A stretch of DNA of 64,000 nucleotides, from positions 40,864 to 104,863 of the forward strand of contig JASJCB010000012.1 in assembly GCA_030066195.1 (NCBI GenBank). Direction: 5' to 3'. Each line of letters begins with the position of its first letter. Position 1 is the stretch's first letter. This DNA comes from Acidobacteriota bacterium (lineage in GTDB: Bacteria; Acidobacteriota; Holophagae; Acanthopleuribacterales; Acanthopleuribacteraceae). A model generated the notes under the pieces. The model ran no database searches. It was not told the DNA's origin and saw only the letters and a program-made list of their open reading frames with translations. Below, piece after piece: positions 43,159-52,709 of this stretch. The translations under genes and the position numbers were made by a program.

Positions 43159-43412
43159 GACTCATCACAAAACAGTTATTTCAACCGGTGTGCGGATTGC
43201 CGGCGTCTAAAAAAGCGGCAATACCTCTAGCATCGGTGTCTTCATGCTTCAGGTTAGCAGATTTCTACGGCCGGGTGAAGGGAACTTGTAGGCATGGCGG
43301 GTTCTTCTGTTCTGTTTGATATGACTCCCCGCTTGATTCCCCCGGTTTGGTCCGGTATTCTTGTTTGTATAGTAGTTATTTTGCTACACAATGTGTATCC
43401 AGGAGCCGCAAC

Positions 43413-44876
43413 ATGGTCACCGCCTACCAGGAAGAAACGCTTACCCTGCCGCCGCAACATGCCGGGAACCCCTACCTGACCGGACCTTTCGCACCCGTGC
43501 TCAACCAGGACATTTTCACGGACCTGGAGGTGATCGGCGAGATCCCGCGTGATCTGCACGGCACCTATTATCGCAACGGCCCCAATCCCAAGTACGTGCC
43601 CAAGGGCCGCTATCACTGGTTCGACGGTGACGGTATGCTGCACGCCCTGTCCTTCGAAGACGGCAAGGCCGTCTATCGCAATCGCTGGATCGAAACCGAG
43701 GGTCTGGTCGCCGAGGATGCCGAACGACGCTCCCTGTTTACCGGCCTGATCGAGCCGGACCCCAAGAACCCGTTGGGTTATATCAAGGACAACGCCAATA
43801 CCGATGTCATCTACCACAAAGGCAATCTGTTGACCCTGTTCTATCGCGCCGGCAAACCCTACGTGGTCGACCCGCACACCTTGAAGACCATCGGCGCCAC
43901 CGATTTCGGCGGGAAGTGGAAGGGCCTGGTTTCGGCGCATGCCAAGGTAGATGAGCATACCGGCGAATTGATGATCTTCGATTACGGGCCCAAGCCGCCC
44001 TATATGCACTACGGCGTGGTCTCACCCGAGGGTGAGTTGGTCAACCGGACCCCGATCCCGCTGCCCGGTTGGCGCCTGCCGCACGATATCGCCATTACCC
44101 GGCAGTACACGGTCCTGATGGACATGCCCGTCTTTGTCGATCCCGAGGCGGTCAAACACGGCAAGCAGCGTATCGACTTCTTCCCCGAGATCCCCACCCG
44201 TTTTGCCGTCATTCCCAGGCACGGCGGCGAGGCCGATATTCGCTGGTTCGAGGCGGAGCCCTGCTATATCTATCACGTGGTCAACGCCTGGGACAACGGC
44301 GATGAGGTGGTCATGGACGTCTGTCGAGTCAGTCAACCCGTGGCCGAGCGCGGGGCGCGCATGTCCGACCTGGACCGCATGAAAAAGGTTCTGGCCGAGG
44401 CGCTGCAAAGCGCCCGTTATCACCGCTACCGCTTCAATCTGAAAACCGGCGCCACCCACGAGGAACAGTTGTGGGACATCACCAGCGAGTTCCCCATGGT
44501 CGACCTGAACCGCATGGGTACCCCAACTCGCTATTCCTACCACGTCACCCTGCCGCCCCTCGACACGTTGCGCTTCGACGGCCTGGTGAAATACGACACA
44601 CAAACCGGCGCTCAAGAGGAATACAAATTCGGCCCGGGTCGTTGGGGCAGTGAGGCGCCGTTTGCCGCGCGAACCGATGCCGTATCCGAGGACGACGGCT
44701 ACCTGCTCAGCTTCCTGCACGACGAGAACAGCGGCCGGTCCGAATGCCTGATCCTGGATGCCGTTAAACTCACCGAGGGTCCGCTTGCCCGCGTCATGCT
44801 GCCCCGCCGCGTACCGCTGGGTTTCCACGCCACCTGGATTCCCGGCTTGACCCTGGATAACGAGGTCTCGTCATGA
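43413..44876 (+). CDS. Carotenoid oxygenase (RPE65 / CCD family)
   Basis: A 487-residue non-haem iron dioxygenase of the carotenoid-cleavage family, which splits C=C bonds of apocarotenoids or lignin-derived stilbenes. The N-terminal IPRDLHGTYYRNGPNPKYVPKGRYHWFDGDGMLHAL block is diagnostic. Candidate iron ligands are histidines in SAHAKVDEHTGE, RLPHDIAIT, YIYHVVNAWD and the C-terminal GFHATWIPG. The ATG at 43413 follows AGGAGC; the longer frame has no support. Its stop overlaps the next gene's start (ATGA), joining it to two thiolases, so it may feed a catabolic route. Confidence 0.93.
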   Translation: MVTAYQEETLTLPPQHAGNPYLTGPFAPVLNQDIFTDLEVIGEIPRDLHGTYYRNGPNPKYVPKGRYHWFDGDGMLHALSFEDGKAVYRNRWIETEGLVAEDAERRSLFTGLIEPDPKNPLGYIKDNANTDVIYHKGNLLTLFYRAGKPYVVDPHTLKTIGATDFGGKWKGLVSAHAKVDEHTGELMIFDYGPKPPYMHYGVVSPEGELVNRTPIPLPGWRLPHDIAITRQYTVLMDMPVFVDPEAVKHGKQRIDFFPEIPTRFAVIPRHGGEADIRWFEAEPCYIYHVVNAWDNGDEVVMDVCRVSQPVAERGARMSDLDRMKKVLAEALQSARYHRYRFNLKTGATHEEQLWDITSEFPMVDLNRMGTPTRYSYHVTLPPLDTLRFDGLVKYDTQTGAQEEYKFGPGRWGSEAPFAARTDAVSEDDGYLLSFLHDENSGRSECLILDAVKLTEGPLARVMLPRRVPLGFHATWIPGLTLDNEVSS

Positions 44877-46099
44877 CCCCGCCGGTATATGTGCTCGGCG
44901 GCGCGCAAACCGACTTCGCGTTGAACTGGACGCGGCAGGGCTGGGACCTGGACGATATGCTGCGCTCCGTCATGGAGGCCGGGTTTGAGGCCTGCGCCGT
45001 CGACCCGGAAGAAGTGCAGAGCGCGCATGTGGGCAACTTTGTGGGCACCTTGTTTCGCGGCCAGGGCATGTTGGGCGGGCTCCTGGCCGAGGTTTGCCCG
45101 GCCTTCCGGGAACTGCCCATCAGTAGGCACGAGGCCGCCTGCGCCTCCGGCAGCATGGCCCTGACCGCCGCCATGACCGAAATCGAGGCCGGCCGCTACG
45201 ACCTGGTGTGCGTGCCCGGTATCGAGATGATGCGCAACGTGCACGGCGACCGGGCCGCCGAATTCCTGGGCGCCGCTGCCTGGAACGGGCGCGAGGCTGA
45301 AGATGCCCGCTACGTGTGGCCCCATGTCTTCAGCGAACTGACCCAAGAATATGACCGGCGCTACGGCTTGGATTACCGCTACTTGGGCGCGATCGCCGAA
45401 AACAATTATCGCAACGCCGCCAAAAACCCCCATGCGCAGACCCGTGACTGGACCTTCCGGCCCGAAAACTTCATTGAGGACGACGAGCACAACCCGGTTG
45501 TAGAGGGCCGTGTCCGCCGCTTCGATTGCGGCCGGGTTACCGACGGCGCCGCCGTCCTCTTCCTCGCCTCGCAACGGTTCGCCGACGCCTGGTCCCGTCG
45601 TCATGACCGGGCGCCGCTCGCACGTATCGAGGGCTGGGGACACCGTACCGCGCGTTTGCCCTATGCCGACAAGGTGGCGGACAGTCGCGAGGAACCCTTG
45701 ATCCTGTCCCACGTGGCGCGCACCATCCAAGACGCCTTCAATCGCGCCGGGGTCACCCTGGATGACATCGACGCCATTGAAACCCACGACTGCTTTGCCG
45801 TCACGGAATACATGGCCGTCGATCATTTCGGCATCACGGCCCCGGGCGAAAGCTGGAAGGCTGTCGAGGAAGGCGTCATCGCCATGGGCGGTCGCCTGCC
45901 GATCAACCCGAGCGGCGGTCTCATCGGCCTGGGCCATCCCGTCGGCGCCACCGGTATCCGCATGGTACTGGACGCCTGGAAACAGGTCACCGGCAACGCG
46001 GGCGCCTGCCAGGTAGAGGGCGCCTGTCGCGTCGCTACGCTGAATATCGGCGGTAGTACCACCACCACGGCCTGTTTCGTTATCGGGAAAGCTTTGTAG
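44873..46099 (+). CDS. Thiolase, SCP2/acetyl-CoA acetyltransferase-like
   Basis: A 408-residue thiolase of the SCP-x-like branch. The acyl-accepting cysteine is Cys90 in RHEAACASGS, the HDCF motif supplies the second cysteine (ETHDCFAVTEYMAVDHFG), and NPSGGLIGLGHPVGATG holds the C-terminal histidine. It acts on acyl-CoA thioesters in degradation or condensation. The ATG overlaps the end of the carotenoid oxygenase, so translation is coupled. With the second thiolase and the regulator downstream it forms an operon that may degrade or make an isoprenoid-derived acid. Confidence 0.92.
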   Translation: MTPPVYVLGGAQTDFALNWTRQGWDLDDMLRSVMEAGFEACAVDPEEVQSAHVGNFVGTLFRGQGMLGGLLAEVCPAFRELPISRHEAACASGSMALTAAMTEIEAGRYDLVCVPGIEMMRNVHGDRAAEFLGAAAWNGREAEDARYVWPHVFSELTQEYDRRYGLDYRYLGAIAENNYRNAAKNPHAQTRDWTFRPENFIEDDEHNPVVEGRVRRFDCGRVTDGAAVLFLASQRFADAWSRRHDRAPLARIEGWGHRTARLPYADKVADSREEPLILSHVARTIQDAFNRAGVTLDDIDAIETHDCFAVTEYMAVDHFGITAPGESWKAVEEGVIAMGGRLPINPSGGLIGLGHPVGATGIRMVLDAWKQVTGNAGACQVEGACRVATLNIGGSTTTTACFVIGKAL

Positions 46100-46137
46100 A
46101 ATTCCGCCTTAATAAGAAGCGGCATAAGGGACATTGA

Positions 46138-47340
46138 ATGTTGGAAGCTTTAATTATCGATGCGGTGCGCATCCCCAGGACGCGGGTCAGGAAGGACGGC
46201 GGTCGCCTGGCTTCCGTCAAGCCCGTTGCACTGTTGAAGCCCTTGTTCCAGGTTCTGGCCGTACGCAACGACCTGCCGGTGAACCAGGTAGACGATATCA
46301 TTCTGGGCTGTGCGACCCAGGTGGGGGAACAGGGGACGAACCTTGCCCGCCTGGCCGCGCTTTACGCCGGTTGGGATCACGCCGTGCCCGGCCTCACCCT
46401 CAACCGTTTCTGTTGTTCCGGGTTGGATGCCCTAAACCTGGCCGCGTCGAAAATCGCCGCCGGCTTCGAGCACCTGGTAGTAGCCGGCGGTGTCGAATCC
46501 CTGTCACGCGTGCCCATGTTCGCCGACAAGGGCGCCTGGTTTGCCGATCCCGAGGTTGCCGAGGCGACCCGCTTCGTGCACATGGCCGTAGCGGCCGACC
46601 TGTTGGCAAACCGCAAGGGTTATACGCGCAAACAGTTGGAGCAAGTGGCGCTGAACTCGCATCGACGCGCCGCCCATGCCCGCGCCACCGGCTATTTCCA
46701 ACACTCGCTCATTCCGGTGACCGATGTTGACGGAACCATCCTGGCCGATCGTGACGACGCCATTCGCCAGGACACCGACGCGGACGCCCTGGCCAAGTTG
46801 AAACCTGTCTTTCAGCACCCGCCGCAAGGCGACCCCGTCATCGAACAGACCTATCCTCACACTTCGCCGCTACAAAGTCTGCACACCGCCGGCACCGCCC
46901 CCGCCATCGTCGACGGCGCTTCACTAATACTCCTGGCTTCTCCCAATAAAGCCAGGGACTTGAATCTAAAACCAAGGGCTCGTTTGAAGGCGTTTGCCAA
47001 TACGGGCGGTGAACCGGTGATCATGCTGACCGGCCACATGCGCGCCGCTGAAAAGTTGTTCAACGCCACCGGCCTGACCCCCGCCGATATCGATCTTTGG
47101 GAAATCAACGAATCTTTTGCCGCAAGCGTCCTGGCTTTTCGCGAGCATTTCGGTCTGGATGACGACCGGGTGAATGTCAACGGCTCCGCCATCTCAATGG
47201 GCCATCCGCTCGGCGCTACCGGCGGTAACCTGGCCGGCGCCCTGCTGGACGAATTGGAGCGCCGCGACCTGAAACGCGGCATGGCGGCTATTCCCGGCGG
47301 CGCGGGCGTGGGCACCGTCACCCTGATCGAAAGGTTGTAA
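46138..47340 (+). CDS. Acetyl-CoA acyltransferase (thiolase), C-terminal cysteine missing
   Basis: A 400-residue thiolase of the FadA/AtoB type. The nucleophile is Cys93 in NRFCCSGLDALNLA and the NEAF-type motif is NESFAAS; SMGHPLGATGG gives the catalytic histidine. The last motif, normally C-I-G-G-G-x-G, reads AAIPGGAGVGTV here with no cysteine, so the acid/base residue of the second half-reaction is absent. Activity may therefore be changed rather than lost. It follows the first thiolase by 38 bases and precedes the HTH gene by two. Confidence 0.9.
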   Translation: MLEALIIDAVRIPRTRVRKDGGRLASVKPVALLKPLFQVLAVRNDLPVNQVDDIILGCATQVGEQGTNLARLAALYAGWDHAVPGLTLNRFCCSGLDALNLAASKIAAGFEHLVVAGGVESLSRVPMFADKGAWFADPEVAEATRFVHMAVAADLLANRKGYTRKQLEQVALNSHRRAAHARATGYFQHSLIPVTDVDGTILADRDDAIRQDTDADALAKLKPVFQHPPQGDPVIEQTYPHTSPLQSLHTAGTAPAIVDGASLILLASPNKARDLNLKPRARLKAFANTGGEPVIMLTGHMRAAEKLFNATGLTPADIDLWEINESFAASVLAFREHFGLDDDRVNVNGSAISMGHPLGATGGNLAGALLDELERRDLKRGMAAIPGGAGVGTVTLIERL

Positions 47341-47342
47341 CC

Positions 47343-48326
47343 ATGGCGGGCAAGTTGGAGACCACCGCCGACCGCTTCCGCTATTTCATGGAAGCGCGCG
47401 GCCTGGACAACAAATCATTCCTAGCCGCCGTGGACGGCGCGGTAGCCCCCTCCACGCTGTTTTCCATCCTCAACGGCAGCCGCAAGCCCGGCAAGACCCT
47501 GGCCGTGCTGATCGAAAAGGTGTGGGGTTTTCGGGCCGCCTACCTGCTCTCCAGCGAGGGCGAGATGTGGACCGGCAGCAAGCGCCGCAAAGCGCCGGAC
47601 CTCACCGAGGAAGAGGCGCGGGTCATCGCTTTCATGCGAAGCTCGATCGCCAACGCCCGCGAGTTGGAAAGCACCATGGAAAAGCGCGAGCTGTGGAGCG
47701 CGCTCTACGCCCGGACGCAACGGGTCCTGGCCGTGTTGGAAGAACGCGCCCGGGACAGGGATGCCGAAGATTACGAGGCTTATCCCCGCCTCTGCCTCAT
47801 GGCCTTCGAGGAGTCGCAACGCATCGCCTGGGAATTCGGCCGCTATTCACGCTTGTTCCACCAACGCAAGGTCCACAAACTGGTCACCGCCTTCATCGAG
47901 CGCTATCTGCATGAACTACCCTTGAGAACCGGCGCCCCGTCGGAAGAAGTGATCGCCGGAGCCCTGGCCGAGTCCCTGCTGAACCGCCGCCGCAAGGAAC
48001 TGGCGCTGGTCGAGCAATCCATCGCCAACCAACGCAAGACCCTGGAAAACATGTGCCGCTTGAGCCTGCCCCACGAACGGCTTCGGGGGGAAGGAACCAA
48101 CGCGGCCCGCTTGAGGGACCTCGCTCGGAGTGCGGAATTTTTAGGGCAGCACGATGAGGAGTTTCAAGAAGCGCTGGCGGACCTGATCAGCGACATCAAG
48201 GCGGAACTACCGGAACACCCGGACCTGCTGACGGTCTGCAAAGAAATCCTGGCGAACCTGGACGACCAACCGGAACTAATCCCGGAACGCGGCATCGAAG
48301 AACTGGAACAAAGCTTCGAAAGCTGA
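47343..48326 (+). CDS. Helix-turn-helix protein, probable operon regulator
   Basis: A 327-residue protein whose first 70 residues look like an XRE-type helix-turn-helix (ADRFRYFMEARGLDNKSFLAAVDGAVAPSTLFSILNGSRKPGKTLAVLIEKVWG). The rest is all helical: an arginine-rich long helix at 105-190 (ELESTMEKRELWSALYARTQRVLAVLEERARDRD) and a second half with AGALAESLLNRRRKELALVEQSIANQRK. No known ligand domain. It begins two bases after the second thiolase, so it is cotranscribed and may regulate the operon. Assigned by HTH pattern only. Confidence 0.72.
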   Translation: MAGKLETTADRFRYFMEARGLDNKSFLAAVDGAVAPSTLFSILNGSRKPGKTLAVLIEKVWGFRAAYLLSSEGEMWTGSKRRKAPDLTEEEARVIAFMRSSIANARELESTMEKRELWSALYARTQRVLAVLEERARDRDAEDYEAYPRLCLMAFEESQRIAWEFGRYSRLFHQRKVHKLVTAFIERYLHELPLRTGAPSEEVIAGALAESLLNRRRKELALVEQSIANQRKTLENMCRLSLPHERLRGEGTNAARLRDLARSAEFLGQHDEEFQEALADLISDIKAELPEHPDLLTVCKEILANLDDQPELIPERGIEELEQSFES

Positions 48327-48334
48327 CGGTGGTT

Positions 48335-49114
48335 TTAAGGCCGGGAGTTACGGAAGCGGCGATAGGCAAGCCGAACCAATTTGCGAGCGTCACCCTCGGG
48401 GAATTCGGGAAGCATGACCCGTTCGAAGTTATCCATGATGTAAGTGTGATAGGCGGAATATTCTTCGGCCGCTCCGGTTCTTTCCTCTTGGAACTCGAAC
48501 AGAGGGCCGAGAAAGTCATCCACAAGCTTGCCGCATGCCTCAGAGTTGCGTAACTCCTCTACCGGTTTACTCAAGACTTTCTCCAAATACTTTTCCAACA
48601 TGCGTTGGAACCAGTCCTTGGCCTCCTTTCGGGCACTGATCAGATCATCCCGGTTCAGATCGCAAAGATCTATTGTTTGACGACCTCGAATATGGTCGTC
48701 TCGGGCCGAGAGCTCGCCCGCAAAGTTGAACCTAAGGTATTCGCGGGGATCATCCAACTCAGGATTGAGCAAGCAGGGCTGCTCGGCCTTGAGATATTCG
48801 CTTTTGCATAATCGATCGGTGTCAGCGGCTCCCGGTCCGGGGATCCGCTTGCCGGAAATGGGAAACTTGTTGGACTTTTTTCCATTGCACCGCGCACAGC
48901 TCAGTAGCAAATTGGTCCATTCATAAGCCAACCAGTAATAACCCGGATGGGCCTTGTCGTCTATCAGGTTCTTTTTGGGTCGGTAATGCTCCACTTGGCC
49001 GGAGGAGGCCGGTTCCATGATGGATTCACAATAAGCGCATTTACCGTGATAGATGGAATCCAATGCATCGCGCACCGTAGAGTGGCCGTAGGGCTTGTTC
49101 AGATAGTTGGTCAA
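48335..49114 (-). pseudogene. HNH endonuclease (TIGR02646/PtuB-like), 5' end removed by an IS
   Basis: The frame encodes 259 residues of an HNH-type nuclease: CAYCES at about 27-32, the VEHYRPKKN metal site, and WTNLLLSCARCN with the second cysteine pair, as in the TIGR02646 group that includes Septu PtuB. Family members have some 50 more residues before the CAYCE; here homology begins at YGHSTVRDAL, exactly where the IS terminal repeat ends (49090). The start codon is a TTG inside the IS repeat, with an in-frame stop just upstream, and the IS has no matching gene fragment on its other side. A truncated copy, perhaps weakly expressed. Confidence 0.8.
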
Positions 49115-51055
49115 GCAGGTGTTAAAAGATCAATGAAGCGAGAGTTGCAAGTAGGGGCTGATTTTTCGGCGAAAAAGTATAGAGCAGGTATCGCAATACG
49201 CTTGCCGACTATTATCAGGCCACTGCTGCCTCTGCTGTCAACGATGCTTTCTTTTTTCGATTATGGGGCCGGGGAGGCAGATCAATCTGCTTGACCAACC
49301 ATTGAAAAAGATCACCATGCTCTCTTCCAAAGAATCGCTGCGCTGGTGTGGTTCCATCGGAACGCTGAATGAGAAAATTATGGACCACGGTCAGAGCGGA
49401 GAGACGAAGATCGCTGAGTCGATGAAAGCCCCTGTGATATCGTGCCAAATGAGCATTGCGGCCTTCCACACAAGAACTGGAACGCTGAAACAACCCGGCA
49501 CACTCACGAGCCACTTTTTCAAGGTGGGCAATCTCACTACTGGCCAGACCGGTAAAAGGGCCGGCGCGTTGATGGAATGCTTGAAGAAGGATGGAAGCCC
49601 TCTTTTCAATTGTTTCGCGCCGTTCTTCGCATTTTTCCTTCCGGGCAACTTCGAGAAGGTAGTAACCTGGAATCAAAACGTATATAAGTTGTTGCCGCAG
49701 TAGTTCGGATTGAGTGGCTTGCCTGGTGAGAAGCCTGATGATGGAAAAGAAGCAGGCAATGGTTGCCGAAATATCGGGGATGAGACGTTTGGCCTTGGCG
49801 ATTCGTTTATGGGAGGCATCCCCCAGGTGAGTGACTGCTGTGTCTATTTGTTGGAAATCCTCTTCTAGTTTCGCTGATACTGTTTGCGATGTTTGCGGTT
49901 CTCCAGTGAAGATGTCGTAGGGGTGATAGGCATCGGAAATGCGGCGCCTGGCTTCTTTGACCCGCTTGCGTTGGGCGTTGGCACGCGCCAACTTCATGCC
50001 GGCCTCGAGTTGTTGGGCCTGGAGTTGGGAGCGTGGCTCAAAACGAAGTCGTCTGTCAGATCCTTGTGCCGGTGAGCTTTTTGCCATCAGTGCCTGATGC
50101 CGTTGCTCTGCCTGGCCTACTTGAGTGGCCAGTACCCGCGAGGTGCCTTTGACGATCTCTTGTTGAATATGAAAGAGGTCGGGAGCGTGAGGCGCGCGAA
50201 GCCCGACAGTTGCATGATGTCGCAATCCTTTGGCCTCATCGCTTGTTTGCCAAACGACCTTGACGTGCAAGCCTTCTAAGGCTTGAGTTACAAGCCGAGT
50301 CCAAGTTTCCGAATCCCGTTTTTCGGCGTAACATTCCAAGACAATGTAATTGGAAACCGGTTCGATGACGACCAGGCACATTTTGTCCGGATGGAAGGTC
50401 TCATCTTCAGCCACGCAGATTAACTTTTCCGGCATATGATTTGCCAGTCGCCGGGTTTCTTGATTACCAAACGCACAGATCTGCTTATCGATTTCCTTGC
50501 TCAAGGCATGTTGGCTGCCGACAGATGAGGCAACAAACTGATCCAAACCGGAATAGTTCAGAAAACTGGTGATATCGCGGATACTTGCCGACCCTTTTTT
50601 GGTGAAGCTGACATGCAGTGCGATCACAAGCAAGTGAAGGAAAGCCGTGCCGGCTGAAGATTCGAAAAAGGCGACGACTTCTGGGGCTGCGCCAAGTTGA
50701 TCGTGCCTTTTCAACCAATATCGTAACGTCTCGAAAGGGACGCCCTGTTCCCGAGCATATTGCCGAAGACTGGTTTCCCCCGCGGATTGTTGAAATCCGG
50801 TGACCTTTTCAGCCACAAAACTCCGCGAATGTTGCGGCCTGGGGCTTGTTGAATTGGCGGGGTTTGTGGATAATTTGTTCAGGGATCAGCCTTCTTTGGT
50901 TAGTTAAGCTGGTAACTCAACTTATTAGAGCGGGTTGGTCCTCTAATGTCCAGCACTTTTTTCAAGTTGCTGCGATTCCCCCTCATTTATACCGCTTGAT
51001 CCCTCTTTATCGAGCATTCTCTCCCTGTCTTTGACCAACTATCTGAACAAGCCCT
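49090..51055. mobile_element. Insertion sequence, DUF6399-transposase type, 1966 bp
   Basis: Bounded by exact 25-bp terminal inverted repeats at 49090-49114 and 51031-51055 (each end begins AGGGCTTGTTCAGATAGTTG when read inward). One transposase gene fills it. The bases just outside (GGCCGT on the left, TTAATT on the right) show no target duplication, which fits a deletion next to the element after insertion. The left end removed the start of the HNH gene. Confidence 0.93.
49215..50816 (-). CDS. Transposase, DUF6399 family
   Basis: A 533-residue transposase of the DUF6399 group. The N-terminus has a helix-turn-helix (TSLRQYAREQGVPFETLRYWLKRH). The catalytic region contains VAEDETFHPDKMCLVVIEPVSNYI, then VVWQTSDEAKGL and the C-terminal VEGRNAHLARYHRGFHRLSDLRLSALTVVHNFL motif with a probable catalytic Glu. 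Frame and motifs are intact, so the element may still be active. It lies about 100-240 bases inside both inverted repeats on the minus strand. Confidence 0.9.
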   Translation of the reverse strand: MAEKVTGFQQSAGETSLRQYAREQGVPFETLRYWLKRHDQLGAAPEVVAFFESSAGTAFLHLLVIALHVSFTKKGSASIRDITSFLNYSGLDQFVASSVGSQHALSKEIDKQICAFGNQETRRLANHMPEKLICVAEDETFHPDKMCLVVIEPVSNYIVLECYAEKRDSETWTRLVTQALEGLHVKVVWQTSDEAKGLRHHATVGLRAPHAPDLFHIQQEIVKGTSRVLATQVGQAEQRHQALMAKSSPAQGSDRRLRFEPRSQLQAQQLEAGMKLARANAQRKRVKEARRRISDAYHPYDIFTGEPQTSQTVSAKLEEDFQQIDTAVTHLGDASHKRIAKAKRLIPDISATIACFFSIIRLLTRQATQSELLRQQLIYVLIPGYYLLEVARKEKCEERRETIEKRASILLQAFHQRAGPFTGLASSEIAHLEKVARECAGLFQRSSSCVEGRNAHLARYHRGFHRLSDLRLSALTVVHNFLIQRSDGTTPAQRFFGREHGDLFQWLVKQIDLPPRPHNRKKKASLTAEAAVA

Positions 51056-51217
51056 TTAATTTCTAAGATTTTTCTAGACTCCTCAAAATATCTTTGCTAA
51101 TCTAGGTTAGATCAAAATATGCCAGGGAAAACAATACTCCTTATGAAAAAACCTTTAGAAATCCAGCTAATTAAAAATATTTCATACCTAAAAGTAATAC
51201 TTGATCTCTTAACACGC

Positions 51218-51883
51218 ATGCAAAATGATGGCAATAAATCTATATCAAAAAAATATATTGTTTTATGTGTCCTTGCTTTGCTATCTACGATATTGTATGG
51301 CCAAAACCAAAAAAATGAAAGCATAGATCCAAATACTGTAGCAGAAAGTATTGCAGAAATGCGAGAGGAGCCTGAGATCAACGCAGATTCTGAACCTATC
51401 AAACTTATGTACTATTCAGGTGAAACACCTTGCAAATTTCCACTTTCAGGTATATGTCATAAATTTATTTTAAATGGCTTTAGCTCTAGCGGGAAACTTG
51501 CATATGAACACCCCGGAACAAGTGACTTTTTGAAGGAGATTATTCAGTTCATTCAAACAAAAGATAGAAAGTATGGCTCTATTCAGTGGCTCAGTTCGAT
51601 AGAGTTCCATGGCTATGCTGATGGTCTTCCAAACCCAGGAATAGAAGGCTGGGCAAATTTGGATTTTTCGGACTGTCAAGAACAGAAAACTGGAAAAATT
51701 TCAGATCCTCAATTGGCCAAACTTAGAGCATGTTTGCTATATGAGGAATTGACTAATATTTATTTAGATAACAGCTATACTTTTATAACAGCGACCACTA
51801 AACATACTGACATACCCTCAGGCGGAGACTTCGGCGATTTGATAAGAAGAGTAGAAGTTTTGCTAATAGAAGACATACCCTAA
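51218..51883 (+). CDS. AT-rich exported protein, OmpA-like C-terminus
   Basis: About 221 residues if started at the ATG at 51218, whose N-terminus is MQNDGNKSISKKYIVLCVLA with a signal peptide or anchor ending near LYGQ. Longer starts at 51119 and 51143 exist, so the start is uncertain. The later sequence EFHGYADGLPN, LAKLRACLLYEEL and RRVEVLLIED follow the order of an OmpA-like peptidoglycan-binding domain, but with weak motifs. Base composition is far more AT-rich than the flanks. First of a two-gene cassette; 16 bases separate it from the second. Confidence 0.65.
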   Translation: MQNDGNKSISKKYIVLCVLALLSTILYGQNQKNESIDPNTVAESIAEMREEPEINADSEPIKLMYYSGETPCKFPLSGICHKFILNGFSSSGKLAYEHPGTSDFLKEIIQFIQTKDRKYGSIQWLSSIEFHGYADGLPNPGIEGWANLDFSDCQEQKTGKISDPQLAKLRACLLYEELTNIYLDNSYTFITATTKHTDIPSGGDFGDLIRRVEVLLIEDIP

Positions 51884-51899
51884 AAGAAGGATATTGACA

Positions 51900-52709
51900 A
51901 TGAAAGAGAAAGCATGTGCACAAAAGTACAAATACTTCATTGAGATCAGTTTCAAGACATGTAACAACATGGAAGAAATAGGAGCGAAGGTAAAGTCAAA
52001 GATGGAGGATGACCCCGTAGCACTTAAATATCTCTTAAAAAGTAACGGGGAACCATTTTATGCATTAGCGTTAATGGATGAGTATATTGAGTCAAGAGAA
52101 ATTGCTCGCTCAAAATCAGGGAGTTTTCTAAGTTTATTAAAGTTCGGCTTAGAAAAGGGAGTAATTCCAGTTTTCATCGTATTCTTTGGTGCATATTTAG
52201 GTAACAATATAGCAAACAAATTACAAGAGAATTCATATTATAGAAATACTGAATTCAAAGCCAAACTCAACAAGATTGAATCTATCCACGAGAGCTCACT
52301 TTCTGTCTCTGATAAAATTTATAAAGAGTATATTGAGATCTTATCAAACAAAGCGCGTGGTAGAATGGCGCCTCGATCCCAATTGTCTAACCTAAGCAGC
52401 CTTTCGAATAAACTGAATAACCTGAAATACATGGCCGATAAAATTGTGGTTAATTCTAGGTCTGCTGAGGCAATATCAAATGTAAAATTAAAGCTAGATA
52501 TCTTTATACTTTGCCAAAATATACAATACCAAAGAGAAAATAAAGGAAAGTGTAACGAAAATTTCGATTTAAAATTACTTGAAAAAATGAAACACTCCAC
52601 GGCAGAAGATGTGGCCTCTTTTTTGGATGTTTATTCAAGCAAGAAAGGTAAATTATCTTCTTTCTGGGGCCAAATCAGGCGTGAAGACCAGGCCAGCACA
52701 GAAGATTAG
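51900..52709 (+). CDS. AT-rich membrane protein with coiled-coil
   Basis: A 269-residue protein started at the ATG at 51900, which has AAGAAGG nine bases upstream. A cytoplasmic N-terminal part (residues 1-75, KYKYFIEISFKTCNNMEEIG) is followed by one membrane helix, GVIPVFIVFFGAYLGNNIANKL (about 83-105), and a helical lysine-rich part including SLSVSDKIYKEYIEILSNKAR. It has no family I can name. It is coupled to the OmpA-like protein before it and shares its low GC. Possibly a membrane partner in a transferred system; inference. Confidence 0.6.
   Translation: MKEKACAQKYKYFIEISFKTCNNMEEIGAKVKSKMEDDPVALKYLLKSNGEPFYALALMDEYIESREIARSKSGSFLSLLKFGLEKGVIPVFIVFFGAYLGNNIANKLQENSYYRNTEFKAKLNKIESIHESSLSVSDKIYKEYIEILSNKARGRMAPRSQLSNLSSLSNKLNNLKYMADKIVVNSRSAEAISNVKLKLDIFILCQNIQYQRENKGKCNENFDLKLLEKMKHSTAEDVASFLDVYSSKKGKLSSFWGQIRREDQASTED

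Noticed and set aside
44699..45937. A 412-residue protein on the minus strand
   Set aside because: Antisense shadow of the oxygenase/thiolase pair.
51218..52709. A Zorya-type ZorA/ZorB pair
   Set aside because: The exported gene has an OmpA-like end as ZorB does, but its partner has a single helix and no MotA-like channel, and no ZorC/D/E gene follows.
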